Assembly: GCA_005881235.1 (NCBI GenBank)
Contig: VBEQ01000207.1
Span: 1-39,456 of the forward strand
From: Chloroflexota bacterium
GTDB taxonomy: Bacteria > Chloroflexota > Dormibacteria > CF-121
Length of the DNA stretch: 39,456 nt
Direction of reading: 5' to 3'
The first letter of the stretch is position 1. Every line of letters begins with the position of its first letter. A program made the translations under genes and the position numbers. A model generated the notes under the pieces. The model did no database searches, was not told the DNA's origin, and saw only the letters and a list, made by a program, of their open reading frames with translations. Below are positions 32,421 through 39,456 of this stretch, one piece after another.

Positions 32421-33995
32421 CTATTGACGGACGACGGCCGGCGCGTGCCCGCGTAAAACGAACTTCTGGATCTTTCCCGTTGCGGTCTTGGGTAGCTCCT
32501 CGACGAAGTTGAACCACTGCGGCACCTTGAAGTGCGCCAACTTCGCCCGCGCAAATTCTCGAAGCTCCTCCTCGGTCGCCGTCTGACCGGGTTTCAGCAC
32601 GATAAAGGCGCAGGGCGCCTCCCCCCAGCGTTCGTGCGGAAGGCCGACCACCGCCACCTCTTGCACGGCGGGATGGTGCAGCAGACATCCCTCGACCTCG
32701 ATCGACGAGATGTTTTCGCCACCGCTGATGATGACGTCCTTCAGCCGGTCGCGGATCTCGGCGTACCCGTCCGGGTGGACGACGGCGGCATCGCCGGTGT
32801 GGAACCAGCCATCGCGGATTGCCTTCGCCGTGGCTTCCGGATCCCGGTAGTACCCCTTGAGCACCGCATTGCCCCGGACGACGATCTCGCCGATGGTGCT
32901 GCCGTCGTGGGGCACCTCCTGGCCGGTTTCCGTGTCCACGACGCGCAACTCGCCGGAGGTGATCAGCTCCACGCCCGTCCGCGCTTTGATGGTGGCCCGC
33001 TCCGCTGCCGTCAGCGCGGCATGTTCCGGTAAGGGATCGCAGACCGTGATGAAGGGCGAGGTCTCGGTCAACCCATAGACCTGGGTGACCTCCCAGCCCA
33101 GCTCTCCCTCGAGCCGCTCGATGGTGGCGGCGGCGGGAGGGGCGCCCGCGGTCACGACCCGCACGCCGCGCGGAACATCGCCACGGACGTTCGCCGGCGC
33201 ATTGGCGAGTCCGATCAGGACCGTGGGCGCCGCGCACAGCCAGGTCACGTGCTCCTCGCGGATCAATCGGAAGACGGCCGCGGGGTCTGGCTTTGCCAGA
33301 CAGATGTGGGTGCTGGCGGCGGCGGTCACGGTCCAGACAAAGGTCCATCCGTTGGCGTGGAACATGGGCAGGGTCCAGAGGTAGCGGTCGCCGATCCCCA
33401 GCCGGAGGTGGAGCAGTGTTCCGATCGTGTTCAGGTAGGCGTTGCGGTGGGTGATCATGACACCCTTGGGCCGTGCCGTCGTCCCGCTCGTGTAGTTGAT
33501 GGTGAGCAAGTCGCTCTCGCCGATGTCCGGGCGCCTGACGTCCGGCGATTCGGTCTTAAGGGTTGCCTCGTAATCGAGCCACCCGGCGCGCGAGCCGGTC
33601 AGCGCGACGAACTGTTTGACGTCCCCGATCCGGTCGCGAATACCGTCCACGCTCTCGAGGTAATCCTCGGTGGCGCAGACGACGGTTGCCCCGGAGTGAT
33701 CGATGATGTAGGCGAAATCGTCGGCTGTCAGCCGGTAGTTGACGGGAACCAGCACGGCGCCAATCTGCGGCACCGCGTAAAACGACTCGAGCTGCTGGTG
33801 GACGTTCGGTGCGATGTAGGCGACTCGGTCGCCCTGGCGAACGCCCATCCGCTGGAGCGCGGCGGACCAGCGGTCGCAGCGGTCAAAGAACTGCTCGTAG
33901 CTGAGCCGGAGGTTGCCGTCGACGACGGCCTCACGCTGCGGATGCAACCGTCGAGTCCGCCGCATGAATTCGAGTGGCGTGAGCGGCGTCTCCAT
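32421..33995 (-). CDS. Fatty-acyl-CoA ligase / AMP-binding enzyme
   Basis: 524 residues of the ANL superfamily, which activates a carboxylate as acyl-AMP and passes it to CoA. The P-loop-like motif is NYTSGTTARPKGVM (about 168-181), then VYGLTETSPF, DGWFHTGDAAVVHPDGY, the hinge DRLKDVIISGGENIS and the catalytic lysine in LPKTATGKIQK (about 507-517). The N-terminus TPLEFMRRTRRLHPQREAVVDG is typical of medium/long-chain acyl-CoA synthetases of the FadD/AlkK type; chain length cannot be told. Stand-alone gene with its own leaderless-type promoter. Confidence 0.93.
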   Translation of the reverse strand: METPLTPLEFMRRTRRLHPQREAVVDGNLRLSYEQFFDRCDRWSAALQRMGVRQGDRVAYIAPNVHQQLESFYAVPQIGAVLVPVNYRLTADDFAYIIDHSGATVVCATEDYLESVDGIRDRIGDVKQFVALTGSRAGWLDYEATLKTESPDVRRPDIGESDLLTINYTSGTTARPKGVMITHRNAYLNTIGTLLHLRLGIGDRYLWTLPMFHANGWTFVWTVTAAASTHICLAKPDPAAVFRLIREEHVTWLCAAPTVLIGLANAPANVRGDVPRGVRVVTAGAPPAAATIERLEGELGWEVTQVYGLTETSPFITVCDPLPEHAALTAAERATIKARTGVELITSGELRVVDTETGQEVPHDGSTIGEIVVRGNAVLKGYYRDPEATAKAIRDGWFHTGDAAVVHPDGYAEIRDRLKDVIISGGENISSIEVEGCLLHHPAVQEVAVVGLPHERWGEAPCAFIVLKPGQTATEEELREFARAKLAHFKVPQWFNFVEELPKTATGKIQKFVLRGHAPAVVRQ

Positions 33996-34002
33996 GACTA
34001 AG

Positions 34003-34008
34003 ACAATA
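34003..34008 (-). promoter_or_regulatory. -10-like box (TATTGT) for the acyl-CoA ligase, leaderless
   Basis: TATTGT on the minus strand lies 7 bases before the ATG at 33995, with no Shine-Dalgarno between. It is the same hexamer and almost the same spacing as at rsmG. Confidence 0.55.
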
Positions 34009-34021
34009 CGCCGTGAGAGGC

Positions 34022-34046
34022 TGGTGGCTCAGTACGCTGGCCACCA
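34022..34046 (-). other. Hairpin downstream of the ScyD/ScyE-like gene
   Basis: TGGTGGC (34022-34028) and GCCACCA (34040-34046) form a perfect 7-bp stem with an 11-base loop, 24 bases beyond the ScyD-type stop and just ahead of the acyl-CoA ligase promoter. No T run follows in the minus direction, so a standard intrinsic terminator is not shown; it may be a Rho-type end or an operator. Confidence 0.35.
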
Positions 34047-34070
34047 ACCCCTTAAAAGCCGGGCGTTATT

Positions 34071-35219
34071 TTAGTCGCGGCGGCTGTTATCGTCGCCGTC
34101 GTTGTCGTGCGGCAGCGCCAGCTTCCAGACGGTGCCGCCCTGGGCGCAGAGCTGTGGGATCCCCGTCGCCGGGCAGACACTGTCGGCGCTGAAGTAGAGA
34201 TTGCCATCCGGCCCCACGACGTCCATGTTGGGGAAGTTGAGCCCAGCCGCGATCACCGAGGACGTCCCCTCCTCGGTATCGAGCTTGACGATGTTGCCAG
34301 TGAACGGCTGCGGGGGTGTTGGCGTGGTCCACATGTTGACGAAGTAGACGTTCCCCTGCCCGTCGGCGGTGCAGCCGGTCACGTGCTTGAGATCCGAGTT
34401 GGCCACGAGCGTCACCGACCGGCCGTGTACGCGGTAGAGGTGGCCCGCCAGCGTGGCGACCCACAATGCGTCGTCCGTCGCCGCGATGCAGTCCGGCACC
34501 TCGTCGCTTGGGAAGGCGTTCTGCCGGAATGGGAAATAGTGGAGCACGCTGATGTGCCCACCATTGCTGACGAACTCCAGCGTGTTCGATCCGGCATCGG
34601 CAACGTAGGAACCACCGTTAGTTGCCAGGACGCCGTACGGGTTGGAGTCGTGCTCCTGGTTCGGGATGTCGGCGGTGTAGTCGAAGCCGAATGCGCCAAC
34701 GCCGGCGACCTTTCGCCAGGTGCCGTTCGACTTTACCGAAAGCAACGCGCCCGCCTCCTTCTTGGCGGCGGCGACGTCCGCCCGGCATTCAGTGTCCCCG
34801 GCGGCGCACTGGTAATTCGCGAAGGCCTGCGGGAACACGCCCAGGATGGCCATCAGGGATCCGTTACGCGCGGAAATCCCGTCCACTCCCAGGGCTTCGC
34901 CGTGGGTAGGATCGAAGAACTCGGCGGCGGAGAACAGGTGGTCGACGAGCGGAGTGTGGGTTGCAGTCGCCGTGTTAACCCACGAAATCTGTGACGTACG
35001 GCCGAAACAGATGGTCGGCACGCCGGGGATGCAGTTGTTACCCCCGTGGCCGGCCTCGGCTACCACCAGCTTGCCCTTGAAGAACTCGACCCCGCGTGGG
35101 CTGTCGAAGCCGGCGGCAACGAGCGTCGGCGCCCCGGTAGCCGCCGCGGGTGTGGGCACCAGCGCCCCCACCGCCATGAATACGACGGCGGCCAACGACA
35201 AACGGAATTTCCCTCGCAT
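34071..35219 (-). CDS. ScyD/ScyE-family secreted beta-propeller protein
   Basis: About 382 residues. A signal peptide (LAAVVFMAVGALVPTPAAA) is followed by a six-bladed-propeller-type protein: VAAGFDSPRGVEFFKGKLVVAEAG at the start, DYTADIPNQEHDSNPYGVLA, YVADAGSNTLEFV, VPDCIAATDDALWVATLAG and NFPNMDVVGPDGNLYFS. These are the hallmarks of the ScyD/ScyE family, named after scytonemin-cluster proteins but widespread outside it; it is expected outside the cell membrane and its substrate is unknown. The start used is ATG 35219; GGAGG lies only 2 bases before it, which is too close, so GTG 35228 or a downstream TTG may be the real start. The frame upstream of that does not resemble the family. Confidence 0.86.
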   Translation of the reverse strand: MRGKFRLSLAAVVFMAVGALVPTPAAATGAPTLVAAGFDSPRGVEFFKGKLVVAEAGHGGNNCIPGVPTICFGRTSQISWVNTATATHTPLVDHLFSAAEFFDPTHGEALGVDGISARNGSLMAILGVFPQAFANYQCAAGDTECRADVAAAKKEAGALLSVKSNGTWRKVAGVGAFGFDYTADIPNQEHDSNPYGVLATNGGSYVADAGSNTLEFVSNGGHISVLHYFPFRQNAFPSDEVPDCIAATDDALWVATLAGHLYRVHGRSVTLVANSDLKHVTGCTADGQGNVYFVNMWTTPTPPQPFTGNIVKLDTEEGTSSVIAAGLNFPNMDVVGPDGNLYFSADSVCPATGIPQLCAQGGTVWKLALPHDNDGDDNSRRD

Positions 35220-35273
35220 CTCCTCCACCCTTTGCCCCCGCTTAACCCGTCTTAACGCAATAGCCCATTGGGG

Positions 35274-35308
35274 CCAGCCGACATGGTACGGCTGGACGCT
35301 GAGTCCAG
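35274..35308 (+). other. Two mutually exclusive hairpins upstream of dxs
   Basis: CCAGCCG (35274-35280) pairs with CGGCTGG (35289-35295) around an 8-base loop. The second half of that arm is reused: CTGGAC (35292-35297) pairs with GTCCAG (35303-35308) around GCTGA. Only one of the two can form at a time. They lie about 87-121 bases before the dxs ATG, so they enter an mRNA only if transcription starts upstream. Confidence 0.4.
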
Positions 35309-35334
35309 TCAAGGGGCAGGGAAACCAAATCTCG

Positions 35335-35349
35335 GTTATCGCCGTTATC
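35335..35349 (+). repeat. Direct repeat GTTATC-gcc-GTTATC
   Basis: Two GTTATC copies whose starts are 9 bases apart (near one helical turn), each preceded by C-G/C. They lie 30-44 bases ahead of the possible dxs -10 box at 35379, near where a -35 or activator site would be. May be a regulator site or chance. Confidence 0.3.
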
Positions 35350-35394
35350 TGTCGAGCAGGGGCTTGGCGGCTCTTCGCTAGACTCGAATCGAAT

Positions 35395-37314
35395 ATGGAT
35401 CAGGTTTCCAGCACACCAGTTCTCGACCGGATCATGAGTCCGGCCGATCTTCGCTCTCTGAGCGATGCGGAGTTGCGCGCCCTGGCCGATGAAATCCGCC
35501 AGTTCCTGGTTGCGACCGTCTCCAAGACCGGTGGCCACCTCGGGCCCAACCTCGGCGTCGTCGAGCTGACCCTGGCGCTCCATCGGGTGTTCGAGAGCCC
35601 CAGGGATCGCATCCTCTGGGACACCGGCCACCAGGCGTACGTCCACAAGCTGCTGACGCGTCCCCGCGAGGGATTTGCGAGGCTGCGCAAGCTGGGCGGC
35701 ATGAGCGGCTATCCGAACCGCACCGAAAGCCAGCACGATTTCATTGAGAACAGCCATGCGTCGACCGGTCTCAGTTATGCCTCCGGGATGGCTGAGGCGA
35801 TGCGGCGGCAGGGCGATCCCGGACACGTGGTCGTGGTCGTTGGCGATGGCGCCTTGACGGGCGGGATGGCCTACGAGGCACTCAACAACATCGGTCATCG
35901 CAAGACGCCCGTGATCATCGTCGTCAACGACAACGGCCGCTCCTACGCTCCCACGGTCGGCGGCCTGGCGCAACACCTGGCGCAGCAGCTCACCGTCCTC
36001 AACCCGTCGTATCACCGGACGAAGAAGCGCGTTGATCGAATTCTCCGGGCGGTTCCTGCCGGCGACAAGGCGATCGAAGCCGTACGCCGGATCAAGGAAG
36101 GTCTCAAGGAACTCGTCTCGCCGCGCACCTTCTTCGAGTACCTCGGCATCAAATATTCCGGCCCGATCGACGGCCACAACATCGAGGACGTCGAGCGCAC
36201 GCTGCGCCAGGTCAGCCGCCTCGGTGGACCGTCGGTGGTGCACGTGATCACGACTAAAGGTCGTGGCTATGGGCCGGCCGAGGCCGACGAGATCGACCAT
36301 CTTCACGGCGTCAGTGCCTTCGACGTGCTGACGGCGAAACCTTTGAGCCGCAAGGTGTCGTATACGGATGTCTTCGGCGAGGCACTGCTGCGCGAGGCCG
36401 AGCAAGAGCCGCGACTGGTTGCAATCACCGCCGCCATGGGGAGCAGCGCCGGGTTGGGCCCCTTCGCTGAACGCTTTCCCGACCGGTTCTACGACGTCGG
36501 AATCGCGGAGCAGCACGCCGTCACATTTGCGGCCGGCCTAGCCATGGCAGGCCTGCGCCCGGTCGTCGTCATCTATTCGACCTTCCTGCAGCGCGCCCTC
36601 GACCAGGTGATGATGGATGTCTGCCTGCACAAGCTGCCGGTAACTTTCGTGTTGGATCGGGCCGGGATCACGGGGGATGATGGCCCTTCGCATCATGGAA
36701 TCTTCGACCTGACGTTCCTCCGCGCCATGCCGGGGCTGACCCTGGCGGCGGCGAGCGATCCGCAGGAGCTGCGCGATCTGCTTCATACGGCCATCGCGCG
36801 CGACGGCGCCGGCCCCTTTGCGATCCGTTTTCCCAAGGGCGCGGCCGGCGACAGCGAGGCGCAACCGGCTCGGATCCTCCCGGTCGGCGAGTGGGAGGTA
36901 CTGCGCCAGGGCAGCGCCGCGTTGCTGCTGGCGACCGGCAAGCTCGTCCCGGCCGCCCTCGAAGCGGCCACCATGCTCGACAAGGAGGGCCTGCCGCTGA
37001 CGGTGGTCAACGGTCGCTTCATCAAGCCGCTGGATCCGCGGCTCGAGAGCTGGGCGCGGCGCCACCCGGCGGTGCTGACGCTCGAGGACAACGTGGTCAC
37101 GGGCGGCTTCGGATCGGCGGTCGCCGAAGCGCTGGCGCCGCTCGGCATCCCGGTCACGGTGATGGCGGTCCCCGACAGCTTCATCGAACAGGGCGGACAG
37201 GCGGAGCTGCTCAAGCAGCTCGGGCTCGACGCACCAGGGGTCGCCTCGCGAGTCCGCCGCCTCGTGGGCGACAATGAATCGATGCCCGAGCCGGCAACGC
37301 AACCCGGTAGCTAG
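35395..37314 (+). CDS. dxs: 1-deoxy-D-xylulose-5-phosphate synthase
   Basis: DXS joins pyruvate and glyceraldehyde 3-phosphate with TPP, the first step of the MEP isoprenoid pathway. 639 residues, normal for the family. LDRIMSPADLRSL starts the protein; then KTGGHLGPNLGVVELTLALH, DTGHQAYVHKLLTGR-like DTGHQAYVHKLLT, the TPP motif VGDGALTGGMAYEALNN, IKYSGPIDGHN, and in the pyrimidine domain YDVGIAEQHAVTFAAGLA with the catalytic Glu, and DRAGITGDDGPSHHG. ATG 35395 fits the family start; the frame is open for 183 codons upstream, but those lie antisense to the ScyD-type gene and do not resemble DXS. TAGACT 10 bases upstream may be the -10. Confidence 0.96.
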   Translation: MDQVSSTPVLDRIMSPADLRSLSDAELRALADEIRQFLVATVSKTGGHLGPNLGVVELTLALHRVFESPRDRILWDTGHQAYVHKLLTRPREGFARLRKLGGMSGYPNRTESQHDFIENSHASTGLSYASGMAEAMRRQGDPGHVVVVVGDGALTGGMAYEALNNIGHRKTPVIIVVNDNGRSYAPTVGGLAQHLAQQLTVLNPSYHRTKKRVDRILRAVPAGDKAIEAVRRIKEGLKELVSPRTFFEYLGIKYSGPIDGHNIEDVERTLRQVSRLGGPSVVHVITTKGRGYGPAEADEIDHLHGVSAFDVLTAKPLSRKVSYTDVFGEALLREAEQEPRLVAITAAMGSSAGLGPFAERFPDRFYDVGIAEQHAVTFAAGLAMAGLRPVVVIYSTFLQRALDQVMMDVCLHKLPVTFVLDRAGITGDDGPSHHGIFDLTFLRAMPGLTLAAASDPQELRDLLHTAIARDGAGPFAIRFPKGAAGDSEAQPARILPVGEWEVLRQGSAALLLATGKLVPAALEAATMLDKEGLPLTVVNGRFIKPLDPRLESWARRHPAVLTLEDNVVTGGFGSAVAEALAPLGIPVTVMAVPDSFIEQGGQAELLKQLGLDAPGVASRVRRLVGDNESMPEPATQPGS

Positions 37315-37324
37315 ACGGCAGCGC

Positions 37325-37858
37325 ATGGCCCCTGCTCCGGATCCTATCGCCGAGGCGGCGGCCTACCAGCGGCTTCTCCTTTCTCTCCTCGGCGATGACG
37401 ACCCTATCAACGTACAAGACGCCACGCCGGCCAAACTACATGCCCTTCTCGAGGAAGCCGGTCCGGACCTGCGCCGGCGGCCCGCGCCGAAGGAGTGGTC
37501 GGTGCTCGAACTGCTCGGTCACATGGTTGACGCCGAGATGGTCATGTCCGCGCGTTATCGATGGACGATCAGCCAGGACAAGCCACCACTGCCTGGTTAC
37601 GACCAGGACCTGTGGGTCAACCGTTTGCGTCACAACGAAGATGAGCCGGACGTGCTGTTGGGAACGTTCGCTGCTCTGCGCGGCGCCAACCTCGGGCTCT
37701 GGCAGCGATCGTCAGCGGTGCATCGCGAGCGGGTCGCGATGCACGCCGAGCGAGGACCAGAGAGCTACGACCTGATGTTCCGCATGCTTGCCGGGCACGA
37801 CCGCTTTCACCTCAACCAGATGCGCGAGACGCTTCAGCAGTTGCGTGCGGTGAGCTAA
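37325..37858 (+). CDS. DinB-like (YfiT/DUF664 type) helical-bundle protein
   Basis: 177 residues forming a probable four-helix bundle of the DinB/YfiT superfamily. RRPAPKEWSVLELLGHMVDAEMVMSAR holds the first metal-binding histidine (GH-x-V-D-x-E), and AGHDRFHLNQMRETLQQL carries the two His of the last helix. Members bind Ni, Zn or other metals and act as small-molecule transferases such as those using mycothiol or bacillithiol; the substrate is open. The ATG at 37325 lies 10 bases after dxs, so co-transcription is likely. Its stop overlaps that of the convergent kinase gene. Confidence 0.85.
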   Translation: MAPAPDPIAEAAAYQRLLLSLLGDDDPINVQDATPAKLHALLEEAGPDLRRRPAPKEWSVLELLGHMVDAEMVMSARYRWTISQDKPPLPGYDQDLWVNRLRHNEDEPDVLLGTFAALRGANLGLWQRSSAVHRERVAMHAERGPESYDLMFRMLAGHDRFHLNQMRETLQQLRAVS

Positions 37859-39456
37859 GCCAGGCGCGACTCCGAGTCGGTGTCGGCTTCGGAGCCCACG
37901 ACATGAAGTCGCGGCGCGGCCGGTTCGGGTTCGCTCTGGATCGGCTCGCTTACGATCGGAGCCGTGACGACCAGCGGAAGAGTAAGCGCGAACGTGCTGC
38001 CGGAATGCGGGCGCGACTCGACGTGGATATCGCCACCATGCTGGCGGGCCAGCTCGCGAGAGAGGTAGAGGCCGAGGCCGGTGCCGCCGACCTGGCTGGT
38101 GTCCCGGTGCTCGATCCGCTCGAAGCGATTGAACAGGCGGGGCACCTCCTCGCGAGCGATGCCGACGCCGTCATCGACCACCCGAAGTATCGCAACCGCA
38201 TCCGCCGTCGAGACGATACAAAGCACCCGCCCGCCGTTAGGCGAGTACTTGATGGCGTTCTCGAGCAGATTGCTGATGATGGTCTTGATCCGGTCGGCGT
38301 CGCCCAAGACCGTGACCGGCACCGGGGGTGTTTCGAGCGTCAGCACATGATTGGGCCCGGCAAGGGGTCGAACCACCTGCATCGCATCGCCCGCGACGTC
38401 GCGTAGATCGATGCGGTCCCGCTTCAGTGCAAGCCGGCCGTCCTCCAGTCGCGCCGAATCGAGCATCTGCGCGACCAGCACGTTCAGCTCGGCGGTCTTG
38501 GCCTTCAAGACGTCCACGGCGCGCAACCCCGCCTCGTCGAGCTTGCCGAGCGAACCCTGCTCCAGCATTGACAGGTAGCCGTTGATCACGCCCAGCGGGC
38601 TGCGCAGCTCATGCGAGGCAAGGTTCAGAAACTGGGTCTTCGTCTTCTCCAGCGCCGCCAGCCGCTCCGTCACTCGGGCACGATCGAGCGCTGCGGTCAG
38701 GTTCGCAGCGTAGCCACGAAGCCGGCTCACCTCGTCGGTGCCGAAGAAGGGCGTGTAGGGCCCGGACACGATCACTATGGCGCCGGTGCCGAGGTCGAGC
38801 GGTAAGGGAACGACGATGGCGTCCTCACGGCTCGACCCCTGGGTGGCGAGCAAGCGCGGCCTGCCCTTGGGATCGCCCTGGGCCGCCAGGCGGTGCGCGA
38901 CCTCCCTGGGGAGGCCTCGCAATGCCAGGATCTCGCCGTTGGCATCGACGATGGCGATGCCATCGGCCCCGACCAGTCGGAGTCCCCACTCGGCGGCACG
39001 CCGCGCCAGGGTCGGCCGGTCCGGGCTGAACAGTACGAGGTCGTGCACCGCGTTGCGGTATTCATCCTCCTCTCGCTGGCGCCACAGACGGCGCAGCCAC
39101 CTGGGCGCGGCAAAGCTGACATAGAGCAAGGGCAGTGCGACGATCGCCACTCCCTCGAACAGCCACTGCACGCTGGGGTTGGTGGCAGCGGCCCCACCAA
39201 AACCGGCGACCAGGAGGATCAGGACGATCGCCCCGTACCCCCCGGCGATTGCCCGCAGGCGCGCGCGCTGAACCGCCGGGCGGTGCCGGGATGCCATCCA
39301 AAAACGGACGATCGGCTCGATGACGCAGGCGGACCAGACCACGACCAGGAGAGTGGTGGCCGCGGATTGCAGGGCGGTTGGCCGCTGCTGCGGATCCGAG
39401 GGTAGTGTCATGACGAGTGCAATCGCCGTCGCCACGACGGTGAGCACGAGGGCACC
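37855..39456 (-). CDS. Membrane sensor histidine kinase (GAF-like, HisKA, HATPase), N-terminus cut
   Basis: At least 530 residues; the frame is open through the window end, so the true start probably lies outside. Membrane helices come first (about 1-15, 28-45, 70-90, 94-112 from GTG 39447), then a GAF-like domain (VHDLVLFSPDRPTLARRAAEWGL to YAANLTAALDRAR, about 132-260). HisKA has the phosphorylated His in NLASHELRSPLGVI, and the HATPase domain has N box LLENAIKYSPNGG, DDGVGI and GGTGLGLYLSREL. It senses an unknown signal and phosphorylates a response regulator that is not in the window. A Pro/Glu-rich tail follows residue 500. Confidence 0.92.
   Translation of the reverse strand, partial: GALVLTVVATAIALVMTLPSDPQQRPTALQSAATTLLVVVWSACVIEPIVRFWMASRHRPAVQRARLRAIAGGYGAIVLILLVAGFGGAAATNPSVQWLFEGVAIVALPLLYVSFAAPRWLRRLWRQREEDEYRNAVHDLVLFSPDRPTLARRAAEWGLRLVGADGIAIVDANGEILALRGLPREVAHRLAAQGDPKGRPRLLATQGSSREDAIVVPLPLDLGTGAIVIVSGPYTPFFGTDEVSRLRGYAANLTAALDRARVTERLAALEKTKTQFLNLASHELRSPLGVINGYLSMLEQGSLGKLDEAGLRAVDVLKAKTAELNVLVAQMLDSARLEDGRLALKRDRIDLRDVAGDAMQVVRPLAGPNHVLTLETPPVPVTVLGDADRIKTIISNLLENAIKYSPNGGRVLCIVSTADAVAILRVVDDGVGIAREEVPRLFNRFERIEHRDTSQVGGTGLGLYLSRELARQHGGDIHVESRPHSGSTFALTLPLVVTAPIVSEPIQSEPEPAAPRLHVVGSEADTDSESRLA

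Larger units (their letters stand above)
35220..35394. promoter_or_regulatory. 175-base divergent regulatory region, ScyD-type / dxs
   Basis: This is one of the longest gene-free stretches in the window. It contains two overlapping hairpins (35274-35308), a direct repeat of GTTATC (35335-35340 and 35344-35349, so 9 bases apart), and TAGACT at 35379-35384 ten bases before the dxs ATG as a possible -10. No TPP riboswitch motif (such as CTGAGA with ACCTGA) is seen, although DXS uses TPP. For the ScyD-type gene, TATTGC at 35262-35257 on the minus strand is a possible -10. Confidence 0.45.

Noticed and set aside
34022..34046. Intrinsic terminator.
   Set aside because: The stem is good but no T run follows in either direction.
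34846..35394. A 183-residue N-terminal extension of DXS.
   Set aside because: It lies antisense to the ScyD-type gene, is low in hydrophobic order, and DXS proteins start at the ATG 35395 position.
35220..35394. TPP riboswitch upstream of dxs.
   Set aside because: The conserved THI-box elements are not found; only simple hairpins and a direct repeat are seen.

Overview
The window is about 39 kb of dense, high-GC bacterial chromosome. It contains roughly 37 protein genes, many overlapping by 1-4 bases, and I see no tRNA, rRNA, CRISPR array, transposase or phage gene. The gene content points to a Terrabacteria-type organism; Candidatus Dormibacterota, Chloroflexota or a neighbour of Actinomycetota are the best guesses. 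The reasons are an F420-family oxidoreductase, a diaminopimelate-type MurE, the non-mevalonate enzyme DXS, a membrane-gene cluster in the order known from mycobacteria, and many start codons with a -10-like box only 6-8 bases upstream, which is the sign of leaderless mRNAs. The species cannot be fixed from this sequence alone.

Layout. 1-3 kb: the end of an F420-dependent-type oxidoreductase, then a minus-strand folP-folK-glycosyltransferase operon. 3-6 kb: murE, then an AraC regulator, a VOC (glyoxalase-fold) protein and a DUF1905/YdeI protein. 6-8.1 kb: a minus-strand operon rsmG, secreted SH3 protein, methyltransferase. 8.1-17.7 kb: an FmdB-type zinc ribbon, then the membrane cluster GPDPase_memb, DUF4129, DUF4350, MoxR, DUF58, a frameshifted membrane Ig/propeller gene, SpoIIM (minus) and RDD. 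17.7-22.2 kb (minus): DUF2203, cysteine desulfurase, a small zinc-binding protein, a GT39-like membrane glycosyltransferase and thioredoxin reductase. 22.3-24.6 kb: an ECF sigma factor coupled to a Rieske protein, a lipoprotein and an orphan protein. 24.7-28.8 kb: a very large adenylate-cyclase/ATPase/TPR regulator coupled to an AhpD-like peroxidase gene. 28.8-32.4 kb: a second SH3 protein and a lipoprotein (minus), divergent from an orphan RnfD-like membrane protein. 32.4-35.2 kb (minus): acyl-CoA ligase and a ScyD/ScyE-type secreted protein. 35.4-39.5 kb: dxs, a DinB-like protein and a sensor histidine kinase cut by the window end.

Most notable. The AhpD-like gene (28209-28802) has an in-frame TGA exactly where the second cysteine of the catalytic CxxC belongs. 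A compact hairpin with a G in its loop follows at a distance suited to a bacterial SECIS element, so this is probably a CxxU selenoprotein. Other strong points are a UUU-UGA-C +1 frameshift site inside the extra gene of the MoxR/DUF58 cluster, a 17-base bidirectional promoter between rsmG and the FmdB gene, a sigma factor coupled to an iron-sulfur (Rieske) protein with an anti-sigma-like N-terminus, and an RnfD-like protein fused to a large secreted domain without any other Rnf subunit.
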